Below, in pieces: positions 42,401-50,829 of a stretch of 64,000 nt of DNA. The notes below the pieces were generated by a model. That model worked only from the letters and a program-made list of their open reading frames with translations, made no database searches and was not told the DNA's origin. How positions within the stretch are numbered: the stretch's first letter is position 1; every line of letters starts with the position of its first letter. This DNA comes from Saccharomycodes ludwigii (Eukaryota; Ascomycota; Saccharomycetes; Saccharomycodales; Saccharomycodaceae): NCBI RefSeq assembly GCF_020623625.1, contig NC_060205.1, positions 303,501 through 367,500 on the forward strand, in the 5' to 3' direction. The position numbers and the translations under genes are program-made.

Positions 42401-42512
42401 GATCATGTGTGGCAACTGAGCGGAATGCTAAGCCATACACTAAATCTTCGCTTGTGTTGCTGTATGAAATAGTATCATCAACAACGTTAATAGGAGTATC
42501 TGCCGATGACAT
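39492..42512 (-). CDS. PFK1: 6-phosphofructokinase alpha subunit
   Basis: 1006 residues (987 in S. cerevisiae). The yeast-specific N-terminal domain (YGLAFRSVATHD, FYHKLGFSTIKVYDKF) covers about 1-200. The catalytic half starts at about 228 with KIAVMTSGGDSPGMN and continues with VCGGDGSLTGAD, SIDNDMSGTDSTIGA (catalytic Asp), VVEVMGRHCGWLALMAG and GHVQRGGT. The second, regulatory half starts at about 615 (LNIAVVHVGAPTAALNAA) and keeps GGFEGY and GHVQQGG. The enzyme phosphorylates fructose 6-phosphate as part of an alpha4-beta4 octamer and is controlled by ATP, AMP and fructose 2,6-bisphosphate. Sequence matches alpha (PFK1) better than beta. Codon use looks more restricted than in neighbours, as for a highly expressed gene. 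Confidence 0.95.
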   Translation of the reverse strand: MSSADTPINVVDDTISYSNTSEDLVYGLAFRSVATHDPHLYHETIKFYHKLGFSTIKVYDKFKNGQNLLLSNGTSKDSLKETWLESFKLSELDKDGFRIPQQEAKLGHKSDGALLKIRLISIEASKSINVNTSSISYFSAALEKQASLLSALPKSKKISNDLYEVVDPLDNVVYLTNSVNGVTNEKLSEDYFLHPNVPSPSSSGSSEDVKQAASVLLNKNAPKKKKIAVMTSGGDSPGMNASVRAVVRAGIYYGCDVYAVYEGYKGLLEGGSLLKKMEWSDVRGYLSEGGTLIGTARCMEFRERWGRKQAAKNLITEGIDALVVCGGDGSLTGADLFRHEWPSLLEELVSDKVFTEQDIEPYKHLNIVGLVGSIDNDMSGTDSTIGAFSALERIIEMVDYIDETAKSHSRAFVVEVMGRHCGWLALMAGIATGADYIFIPERAPKCGEWQKELKEVCQRHRDKGRRNNTVIVAEGAIDDQLNPITSENVKDVLVEMGLDTRVTILGHVQRGGTAVAHDRWLGTMQGVEAVKAILEMTPETPSPLIGIRENKIITMPLVESVKLTKEVASSIDNKDFDKAISLRDSEFIELYEDFIATTVKDGDSQLLPENERLNIAVVHVGAPTAALNAATRAATLYCLTKGHTVYGILNGFSGLITTGDVTELKWEDVENWHNLGGSELGTNRSTPSEDLGTVAYHFQKNKFDGCIIIGGFEGYVSLKQLHDARTNYPIFNIPIVLIPSTISNNVPGTEYSLGTDTCLNALVNYTDTVKQSASATRKRAFVVEVQGGHSGYIASYTGLVSGAVSVYTPEKKLNLSYIEEDIKLLKENFKHDQGENKSGKILIRNELASKVYTTELIGDIIDENSGGVFGVRTAIPGHVQQGGKPSSKDRIVSARFAIKCVKFIEECNRSANKAAAGEVTDSQILRFHYTNKGVKIYNVENEDGTAAVISVNGSHVTFKPISIVWDKETNVELRKGDVIHWEEFNTIGDILSGRLMLRKELDAESS

Positions 42513-44304
42513 AACGATATATATATATATGTATGTTTATTTGATTATTTTTATTTGATTATTTGAATTAACTTTTTATTGAAGTAAAAGACTTTTAAAA
42601 GAGTGTTATAAGAAAAAAAGGGAAAGAGAGGGGTCGAGGAGTGGAATTGAGAAGGAGAAGAAGAAGAGAAGAAGAAAAGAAAAAAAGGAATAAGGAGAAA
42701 CCATTGAGGAAGAGAAAAGAAAAAAAAAAAAAAAAAAGAAAAAAAACTGTAAAATAGACAAGATTAGCTTCTTGTAACACCTCTAACATTATATATAAAT
42801 GTAAAATTGCAAGTTGAACCGAATGGAAGTTGTAATCGTAAAAAAATATAAAAGAAAAAAGAAAAAAAACAGAAAAAGAGAATGTAAGAAAATAAAATAA
42901 AATAAAAAAAAAAAAAAGGAATCGAGTAATAAAATCATAAGATCAGAAATGGAAAGAGAAAAACTACAAAGGGGGGAAATAAAGTTAAACATTTTGATAA
43001 TTAATTAATTACTCTTTTCCTAAACGTTCAAAGACAGCATCCATCTCCCCCTTTTTTTTATTTTTTTTATTTTTCTCATTTTTTTGAGTAGTTTTAACAG
43101 CAACGGTAATAATTACACACTTCTTATTTCTTTACAACATAATTATATATATATATATATATATATATGGCATAGCATTACAGCAATCTAAAGAATAAAA
43201 TATGGAAAAGACTACAAGAATATATCATCATTAGGCAGACAAGACTGACAAGACTGACAGTGAAATGGTAACAAGTTGCGTGGTTCCTAATAACGAAAAT
43301 ACTTTCTTATAACATCCCGCAGATCCATCTGAAAGAAAAATAATCTGGTGTTAGCTGATATCCCCTCCCCCCCTCTTAGAAACATACACAGCTTTATTTA
43401 TAAGCTCATTTTTCTTTTCTTCACATAAATAAACAAAAGGCGGGTATGATACTTTCACTTTCCATTTTTGCATCTAAAAAAAATATATTATTATTAAAAC
43501 ACTCCAATTTTTACTGGAAGCGGAAATAGATTCTGGTTAAATTCACAACCCAATAAATATTCATTTATTCATTTTCCGTTTTTTTTTTTTTTTTTTTTTT
43601 TCCTTTTTTTTTTAGGTTGAATTTTAATTATTAATTTTCACTTTTTAATTCTTTTTTGTTTTCTCATTTCTTTCCTAGATATTCCAACCGCCATTTAGCA
43701 CATTTTGATCTGTAGAAAAAGTTGTCCGAATATTAACTTAAACCGAAATAAAAATTTTATGCTTTTTTTTTTTTCAACTCTCCTTTATTCAAATTAGGGG
43801 AGAAAATAGCCTTTTCCAGAACCTCATCTACCCAAAGTAATCATTATATATATATATATATATATATATACACTACCAAACGTTTTTTAATTAAATAGGC
43901 TCATATTCTCTAACCTGTTCAACGTTTTCAAAATTAAGCAATTTTCACAATCAATTGTAATTTTTATCTATAGCAACACATATTAACTATTTCACTTTGA
44001 TAAAGTATGTTACACAAATAATGGATACTACTATAACTATTATACAATAAGACAAAAATAATAAAATAAAAATTCAGCAAAGTATAATAAAGGGTAATTA
44101 ACAAATATAAAATTGTACTATTTTACGCTTTTTTTTTTTCCTTTTTTTTCTATCTATTCTTTTTTATAATCCCCTATTCTAACAAATCATGACCTTTTAA
44201 AGATTTCTGATGCTTTGAATAAGTTCATTTGATGTATTTTATTTTATTTTCCTTCGACTCAATTTAAAAAAAAAAATAAAACTTGCTTCATAGCTTGGAC
44301 AATT
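42513..44304. promoter_or_regulatory. PFK1 upstream region (1.8 kb, longest gap in the window)
   Basis: 1792 bp between the PFK1 ATG and the stop of the minus-strand AP180 gene. It has purine-rich tracts at 42600-42760, TA microsatellites at 43145-43168 and 43844-43870, a GACTGACAA direct repeat near 43244-43262, C-rich spots (CCCCTCCCCCCCTCT near 43364-43378) and long T runs. I see no tRNA, no snoRNA boxes that I trust and no ORF over 60 codons that is not low-complexity. A long glycolytic promoter is the simplest reading. Confidence 0.45.
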
Positions 44305-46758
44305 TTAAATATCAATTAAATTTGGACCCTCATTATTGTTGTTGTTGTTGTTGTTGCTATTATAGGAATGACCTTGTAAACCGTACGTTCCTGTTATAGC
44401 AGTATTGTTCATATTCATATTTCCTAACAATTGCTGTTGTTGTGATATCAATGCTGGTGTTTGATTAAACTGTTGTTGTTGTTGTTGTTGTTGTTGGTCA
44501 AACGGGTTAGGGTATCCCGCAGTAATACCACTGGAACCAGCTACACCACCGGTAATAGATTGCACAAGGGTTGGTTGTTGCGTTAATCCATTTTGTTGCT
44601 GCATATTAACATTGGTAAAAACAGGAGCTGTATTGCTAGCACCATTGTTCAAAGAAAATGGGTTCCCTGTGCCATTGGTAGCAGGAATGGTAGGCATCAA
44701 AGCTGAAACGCTTGGACTTTCTTTAAAATTATTCACAGAAAATGGATTAACGGCTTCACGTTCAGTTTTCTTTTTTGATATATTATCTAAACTAAATGGA
44801 TTATTGGAACCCGTTTTCATTGGTTGCATAGGTAAAGTACTGGTCGTAGCACTGGTACTTATGGTGCTTATATTTCTCGCTCCGATCGGCATTGTAGCAC
44901 TATTAATCAAATTATTGGATAACGCAGGTTGTTGTTGTTGCTGTTGGGATGAAAATCCACCAAATCCCGCACCTGTATAGGATGGTGTAATATGATTCGA
45001 ACTATAAAATCCTGTATTTTGTCTTTGTAGAAATGGATTTGATACGTTTCCAGTGGTGGCAGTTTGTATTGGCGCTTGTTGCTGTGCTGATAAACCAGCA
45101 GTGTGTTGTGCCTGTAACTGCGCCTGTTGTTGTGCTAGTAAGCCAGCTGTGTGTTGTGCTTGCAACTGTGCTTGTTGTTGTGCTAGTAGACCAGCTGTGT
45201 GTTGTGCTTGCAATTGTGCCTGTTGTTGTGCTTGCAATTGTGCCTGTTGTTGTGCTTGCAACTGTGCCTGTTGTTGTGCTTGCAACTGTGCTTCTTGTTG
45301 CGCTTTCAATTGTGCTTCTTGTTGCGCTTTCAATTGTGCTTGCTGTTGTGCTTGTTCTTGCTGTGCTTTTAAATGGGCTTGCAACTGAGCTTGCTCTTGT
45401 TTAGCCTTCAATTGTGCCTGTTGTTGTGCCTGCATTTGAGCTTGCTGTTGTGCTTGTATTTGAGCTTGTTGTTGCGCTAAAGCATTGGCAGTATGCTGAG
45501 CTTGTAACTGTTGTTGAGCCAATAAACTGGAAGTCTGCTGGGCTTGTATTTGCGCCTGTTGTTGGGCTAAAGCATTGGCAGTATGCTGAGCTTGTAACTG
45601 TTGTTGAGCCAATAAACTGGAAGTCTGCTGGGCTTGTATTTGCGCCTGTTGTTGGGCTAAAGCACTAGCAGTATGCTGAGCCTGTAATTGTTGCTGGGCC
45701 GGTTCAAAACTAAATGTTTCATTAGCAGGGCCGGTAACAGTGCCAAATGGATTATACGCAGCAGCAGAGCCATTGACACCAGTTGGTGGTGGTGGAGAAG
45801 AAGATGAAGACACAGTTCTACTATTCTCCTTCAATTGTCTTTGAAGCATTTCTTTCTTTTTTCTAATCTCCTCCAATTGCTCAGCGGGCGTTTTGATACG
45901 GTTATCGTTATAATTGTCAGAATTATAACTGTTCCCATTATTGAAACCACTATTTACACCTTCCACTCCATTATCTTGTCTTAGATGTTCTTCTAAACTG
46001 GAAATTAATTTGGTTGTGATATGCTTGATAACGGGGATTTTCATACCACAACTTTTACCAACCTTTAAATACTTAACTGCGTCTTCAGTTAATTCAACAA
46101 AATTCTTGTATAATTGTAAAGTTCTTTCAGCCATCGGTTTACTTAATTCAAAAAAGGATTCCAATAAATTAATGATTCCCTCGTTTAGAGCATTATACAA
46201 ACTCAATAAATCTTGTATTAATAGTCTAAAACACGTCATCAATAAATTATTACTGGTTAAATCCAATTGAGAATATCTATTTTTAATTAACGACGAGATT
46301 TGCCTTTCTAAAGATTCAACGTGATCTAAACATAAACCAGGATCATTAATATTCATTTCGTTTGGGCTTTGTCTTACATAATCTATATGATCAGTATGAT
46401 TATATTCTTCACTTCTTACTTGTAAGTATTGAGCATATTTCTTCAAAGCCATTGAGTCGTTAGGATTAGCTTTGACTCTTAGTTGTTCAAAAAATTCTGG
46501 ATGGTTGCTTAAAAACTTCAAAGTTAAATTATTAGCATTCGATATACCCCCCTCTCTCATCATTAAATGCACGACAATCAAAGATTTATAGCAAATGGTA
46601 AATGCAGTGTCGTGCAACCTATTGTCTAGGGCCCTTATAATCTCTCTAAAATCTTGTGGATCACCGGTCCCTATCAAAATAGGTTCAATATATTTGGCCT
46701 TCGGCGGTGCCATTTTAATTTTAGTTGCACCTTTAACAAGCTTCTCATATGTAGTCAT
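44305..46758 (-). CDS. YAP1802: AP180-type clathrin adaptor (ANTH domain)
   Basis: 817 residues. The ANTH domain spans about 1-280 and opens with YEKLVKGATKIKMAPPKAKY, whose lysines form the phosphoinositide-binding patch, followed by HLMMREGG. The rest is Gln-rich, with a long AQQQAQLQ-type repeat (about 360-560). Six NPF tripeptides suit EH-domain partners such as Pan1 and Ede1. The C-terminus is LIDI, a clathrin-box ending as in yeast AP180s and epsins. It acts in clathrin-mediated endocytosis. It follows PFK1 and PEX21, as in YGR239C-YGR241C and YHR160C-YHR161C, so this one gene stands for both YAP1801 and YAP1802. The Gln-rich part contains a perfect 90-bp duplication. Confidence 0.92.
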   Translation of the reverse strand: MTTYEKLVKGATKIKMAPPKAKYIEPILIGTGDPQDFREIIRALDNRLHDTAFTICYKSLIVVHLMMREGGISNANNLTLKFLSNHPEFFEQLRVKANPNDSMALKKYAQYLQVRSEEYNHTDHIDYVRQSPNEMNINDPGLCLDHVESLERQISSLIKNRYSQLDLTSNNLLMTCFRLLIQDLLSLYNALNEGIINLLESFFELSKPMAERTLQLYKNFVELTEDAVKYLKVGKSCGMKIPVIKHITTKLISSLEEHLRQDNGVEGVNSGFNNGNSYNSDNYNDNRIKTPAEQLEEIRKKKEMLQRQLKENSRTVSSSSSPPPPTGVNGSAAAYNPFGTVTGPANETFSFEPAQQQLQAQHTASALAQQQAQIQAQQTSSLLAQQQLQAQHTANALAQQQAQIQAQQTSSLLAQQQLQAQHTANALAQQQAQIQAQQQAQMQAQQQAQLKAKQEQAQLQAHLKAQQEQAQQQAQLKAQQEAQLKAQQEAQLQAQQQAQLQAQQQAQLQAQQQAQLQAQHTAGLLAQQQAQLQAQHTAGLLAQQQAQLQAQHTAGLSAQQQAPIQTATTGNVSNPFLQRQNTGFYSSNHITPSYTGAGFGGFSSQQQQQQPALSNNLINSATMPIGARNISTISTSATTSTLPMQPMKTGSNNPFSLDNISKKKTEREAVNPFSVNNFKESPSVSALMPTIPATNGTGNPFSLNNGASNTAPVFTNVNMQQQNGLTQQPTLVQSITGGVAGSSGITAGYPNPFDQQQQQQQQQFNQTPALISQQQQLLGNMNMNNTAITGTYGLQGHSYNSNNNNNNNNEGPNLIDI
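45481..45660. repeat. Perfect tandem 90-bp duplication in the AP180 Gln-rich region
   Basis: 45481-45570 and 45571-45660 read identically over 90 bp (30 codons), and a diverged third copy begins at 45661. The lack of differences between the two implies a recent duplication or ongoing homogenisation. The reading frame is kept. Confidence 0.9.
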
Positions 46759-47359
46759 TGTTGGTTCTATTAAAGTTGAGGCTACTTTTTTTATTATTTT
46801 ATTATTTATTATTTTTTTTTTTTTCCTTACTTCTTTTTAATATGTATAAATTTTTTATAATCTAGTTTATAACTTATACTTAAAGTTGTTGCGTGTTTTT
46901 TTTTTTTTTCTTTTTTTTTTTTTTCTTTCTTTCCTTTTATCTTTAATTGTGTATTATAGGAAAAAAAAAAGAAAGAAAAACACACGCACAGTTATGACCG
47001 ATATTAACATTATTATGAATGTTGTACGCAATTTAAGACACAGCGGGGGAAAAAAAAAAAAGAAACAATCTGCGTCAAAAATAGGGGCAGGGGAGACGGG
47101 GTAAGTATATTCCACTCAAAAAAAGTAAAAATGAAAAATAAAAAATGAAAAATAAAAAATAAAAAATAAAAAATAAAAACAAAGTCCGTGGACATCTTCT
47201 ATTTCGGTATAAACTACCCGATCCAACATATAAAAATCTATATATGAGATCTTTATTTGTTCATATTCTACAAGCAATTGGTAACTCAGTTAACTTAAAA
47301 AGTATACAACCATTGTAGAATCAAACATAAGAAGAAGAAAAAAAATATAGCTAAACTGA
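46759..47359. promoter_or_regulatory. Divergent intergenic region upstream of AP180 gene and zinc-finger gene
   Basis: 601 bp with T-rich tracts at 46813-46822 and 46896-46930, and an AAAAAT(G)-type simple repeat at 47125-47178. It should hold both promoters. No other element is recognised. Confidence 0.45.
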
Positions 47360-47704
47360 ATGAAAAGAAAAATAGCCTCTAATGAATACAATATAGATGA
47401 AAATAATATTAACAATAAGGTTATCGCAACGGTAACTAAGAAAGAAGTAAATCAAAATACTACCAATATTCTACAGATGTTAATGAGAAATTCAAAATAT
47501 ATGGGCAACGATAACGATAATAATGTTACTAGTGCTAAGATTACTACTCAATATTGTTATTATTGTAATAGCGATGCAAGTGATGACAGTAACTGTTGTT
47601 GTACCATATGTAAAAGTATAGTATGTACCAATTGTAGTGTCAATCGATATTATCCAGATCAACAGGATTCTAATAAAGTATGTCTCAACTGCTGCTGTCC
47701 ATAG
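47360..47704 (+). CDS. Small FYVE/RING-like zinc-finger protein, unrecognised
   Basis: 114 residues. The N-terminal 60 are Asn/Lys-rich and disordered. The C-terminal half has four CxxC pairs: C66-C69, C81-C84, C89-C92 and C108-C111, spaced C-x2-C-x11-C-x2-C-x4-C-x2-C-x15-C-x2-C. That is the two-zinc cross-brace spacing of FYVE-type fingers, with ICKSIVCTNCS resembling their centre. The basic RR/KHHCR motif that binds phosphatidylinositol 3-phosphate is absent (here SNCCCTIC), and WxxD is missing, so lipid binding is doubtful. Extra Cys at 79, 80, 112 and 113 are unusual. I do not know the orthologue. It is divergent from the AP180 gene and convergent with HOL1 copy A. Confidence 0.7.
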   Translation: MKRKIASNEYNIDENNINNKVIATVTKKEVNQNTTNILQMLMRNSKYMGNDNDNNVTSAKITTQYCYYCNSDASDDSNCCCTICKSIVCTNCSVNRYYPDQQDSNKVCLNCCCP

Positions 47705-47823
47705 AAATAAGCATATGGAAAAGATAAATAAGTTGGAAAAAAAAAAAAAAAAAAAAATATTTTTTTTAAATATATGTATATATATAATTTGCAGGAAAAT
47801 AACAAAGACAATTTTCAATAATA

Positions 47824-49578
47824 TTAATATTTATCTCTCTCAGCCACTAGACTCAAGTATTTGTATTTAGTCCATCTTCTAATCCTTTTACCATACACAT
47901 ACATAGGTAGAGCAGAACATGTTATTCCGAACGATATAACAGCTAATGCAATATAAGTATTCTGAATACCAGAAGCATCTAACCATAAACTACAAGTAAA
48001 TGTAAAAATCATTGCCAAATTGTTATTGATTAAAGCTGTACAAACCATACCCTCTAAAACCATTTCAGGATAGCAATCCATTAAATATGACATAGCTATG
48101 TCACCAGAACAACCCCATCCAAATCCGATAAACCCAAGTCCCACATACATCACCCTCCAGTTCTCAACTTTTGCTGTACCCACACCAAACATGAACAAAC
48201 CTGCAGGGCAAATAACAGCACATGCCACAGCAAACACCAATCTATATTCGGCCTCCACGATGCCTTTGTTTCTTCTGGCTAACCACAAGACAAAGTAATC
48301 GCTAATTACACCAGCATATAAACATCCAATAACTGCCCCAATTAAAGTTGGAACATTCATAATGGCAACAGCAGCATCTGAATAGTTCCATGGAGCATCA
48401 TAATATTGGTCCTCTTCAGTGGTTAAGTAAAAAGATAGTAAAACATCTTGCCAGCCCCAAAAAAACCCTGCTAACCAGACTGGGGGGAAACTGAACATCT
48501 TCAATGTGATCAGCAAATATTTGATATATTGTTTAATACCTATTCCTTTCAAATTTGTAGCTTTAGTAATTAACGCAATTCTTTTCCAATATGGTGCAAG
48601 TTCTTCCTGGCTACCATCAATCAAAAGTTCCTCGGCTTGTGAGGGTGACTGCTGTTTAAATTCCTTCTCATCGATATCATCAATTCTTTCTAAATTAATT
48701 TCTTTATTTGTAAATTTGTTTTCAGTTTTAGAATTGGTAGCATTGGTATATTCCTTCTTCCAGTTGTCTGAAGAAATGCCATCGGAGTATCCTTCAACAG
48801 TGGTTTGTGAAGTAATAGGGGTTCTATAACGAGACCTATCAAAATAAGTCTCCTCACATCCGAAAAGTATAAATATTAATAGCCCACCGTTAATAATTAA
48901 AGCTGTATAACCAACCCATCTAAAATTGGTTAAGTCCGAAATGTATCCAGCAATCAAAGGTCCTAGGAAAGTACCAATAGAAGTAGCTAAAATATAAATG
49001 GTCAAAACAGAGCCCAATTGGTGCTGAAAGTAAAGATCAGTCAAGGACAATTGGACTTGGGCCTCAGCACATGATTCACTGATACCAACAAATAATTGGG
49101 ACCAAATGGTGTCAGCGGTTCTATTGGCCAAACCAAACCACAAAGCACCAAATAAACCTAAGACAGTACAAATAATATATGTCAATTTACGGCCGTATAA
49201 ATATGCAAAGGGTCCCATGAAAAAGGTACCCCATCCAATACCCAAAAATAAAACACCAGCACCTGTGTTCATTGCATCGTACGAGATCCCATAGATTTCA
49301 TTCAAAGAATCCTGAGCAGCACCTGCATCGTTGGAGGTTGCAGCGGTAAAAGCAGTGATAAATGACATTAAAGCAAAATGAAAGTATTTTCTAAATGGAC
49401 TCCAGTTTAGGGGATCATTAGGTGAGTCCGATGGCTGTGGCATTAATACAATTTCCGATTTTGGCTCTCTCTTCAATTTATCACCGTAAATAACGCCATT
49501 TTCTAAATTAGTAGAAGAATAAATATTAAGAGTACCAGGAACATAATCAGGATGTTCTTTGTTAGTAAATTGATCCAT
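47824..49578 (-). CDS. HOL1: Hol1-type polyamine/histidinol transporter, copy A
   Basis: 584 residues, an MFS (DHA1-type) permease with about 12 membrane segments and a long cytoplasmic loop at about 240-330. It matches S. cerevisiae Hol1 (586 aa) from the N-terminus (TNKEHPDYVPGTLNIYSSTN) onward, with SNDAGAAQDSLNEIYGISYD and GCSGDIAMSYLMDCYPEMVL conserved. Hol1 takes up polyamines and can be mutated to accept histidinol and cations. Copy A keeps a more Hol1-like N-terminus than copy B. The two copies are almost identical over the membrane parts but differ at both ends and in the loop. No upstream ATG exists for 732 nt, so the polyamine-sensing uORF known from S. cerevisiae is not visible. 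Confidence 0.9.
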   Translation of the reverse strand: MDQFTNKEHPDYVPGTLNIYSSTNLENGVIYGDKLKREPKSEIVLMPQPSDSPNDPLNWSPFRKYFHFALMSFITAFTAATSNDAGAAQDSLNEIYGISYDAMNTGAGVLFLGIGWGTFFMGPFAYLYGRKLTYIICTVLGLFGALWFGLANRTADTIWSQLFVGISESCAEAQVQLSLTDLYFQHQLGSVLTIYILATSIGTFLGPLIAGYISDLTNFRWVGYTALIINGGLLIFILFGCEETYFDRSRYRTPITSQTTVEGYSDGISSDNWKKEYTNATNSKTENKFTNKEINLERIDDIDEKEFKQQSPSQAEELLIDGSQEELAPYWKRIALITKATNLKGIGIKQYIKYLLITLKMFSFPPVWLAGFFWGWQDVLLSFYLTTEEDQYYDAPWNYSDAAVAIMNVPTLIGAVIGCLYAGVISDYFVLWLARRNKGIVEAEYRLVFAVACAVICPAGLFMFGVGTAKVENWRVMYVGLGFIGFGWGCSGDIAMSYLMDCYPEMVLEGMVCTALINNNLAMIFTFTCSLWLDASGIQNTYIALAVISFGITCSALPMYVYGKRIRRWTKYKYLSLVAERDKY

Positions 49579-50829
49579 TTTTCTTTAAAACTAAAATTTT
49601 ATTTATTTTTTTTTTTTTCTATTTTATTTTATTTTATTTTATTTTATTTTTTTTTATTTTGTTTTATTTTTTTTTTTTTTTACTATAAAAAATAATAATA
49701 GCACGAGTTAAATTTTTTTATAAAATAAGTCGTGTATTATCTAAAAAAGGATTAAGCACTGTTTTTTATCTCTCTCTCACTCTTCTTTAAATATGAGCTT
49801 GTTGTAATAAAAGAGGTTGATACGGTAATTATATTTGCTTTTAGGCCACTAGTTTCAATAATAGGTGTGTCAGCAAAGGGGTTTGAAAACCTTAGAACGT
49901 ATTATAAAAGTAGTCTTTTTGTTAAAAATAAAATCTTGGAACGGTATGATGGATATATAATATTTTTAGGATGTAGGGTCCCTTATAGAAATGAGAAAAT
50001 ATGTATATATCAAATGGTTTGTTCAGTTGGATAAAATACTAGTAAAGTGTTCTACTGATTTAGTTGTTTTTTTTTGGTGTAGAGTTGGTCACAAAGTTAT
50101 GAATCAGAATATATAAGGGCAATGTTATGGATTAGCGAGTAATGTGCTTTGATTGATATTCAACCAAAAAATTGGCGTGCTAAAAAAAAAATTTATCAAA
50201 AATTTATTTTATTGAGATATGGATAAAAATATGTCTTAATATATTTTCTTTTTTCTATGTATAATATTTTGATCCTAATTAAAAGGATTGCCTACAACTA
50301 AAAATATATACATTGACGCTTTTTGCCACCAGAAAAAAAAAAAAATGAAAAAAAAAATGAGAAAAAAAATGAGAAAAAAAAAAATAAAAAAAAAATAAAA
50401 AAAAAGAAACGACTACATAGAAAAAGTTGTACCAAAATGTTTACGGTGCCTTAAACGTTTATTACCAAAACAAAAGTTTATAATTCAGCCAATTAAAGGA
50501 AGGCAGATTAAAGCAATGTCAATTTTTAAGTGTCACTGCATCATATGCTTATAAAAAAAAAAAAATTAAAAAAAAAAGACACAAGCTGTGGTAATGAAAA
50601 CAAAACTTGTTACACGTTTATTTACAATTCATAGTTAGCCCTATAAAAAAATATAAAATAAAAAGATTCTAAATTTATACACATTAATTATATTACCATA
50701 TCGACTCCAAACATCAAAAAAAATTAGGTATTATTCTTTTCTAGCTTTTGATACTAAAAAAGGAAGGGAAAAAAAAAGCAAATTCTGTTATAGAATATTA
50801 TATATCATATTGTTTTAAAATTCATTGCA
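49579..50829. promoter_or_regulatory. HOL1 copy A upstream region, ATG-free on the coding strand
   Basis: 1251 bp between the HOL1 tandem copies. The first 732 nt upstream of copy A contain no ATG on its coding strand. There is a T-rich ATTTT repeat at 49617-49660, an A-rich (G)AAAAAAAT repeat at 50332-50406, and a TTTGCCACC at 50322-50330. No gene is seen. Confidence 0.5.

Noticed and set aside
45033-45404. Cys/Ala-rich ORFs opposite the AP180 gene
   Set aside because: They are antisense frames of the Gln-rich CAA/CAG repeats.
50322-50330. TTTGCCACC, a perfect Rpn4 (PACE) site on the strand of HOL1 copy A
   Set aside because: It lies about 745 bp upstream of HOL1 copy A, which has no known proteasome-stress role. 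The same 9-mer also occurs by chance inside the LSO2 and SPG1 coding regions.
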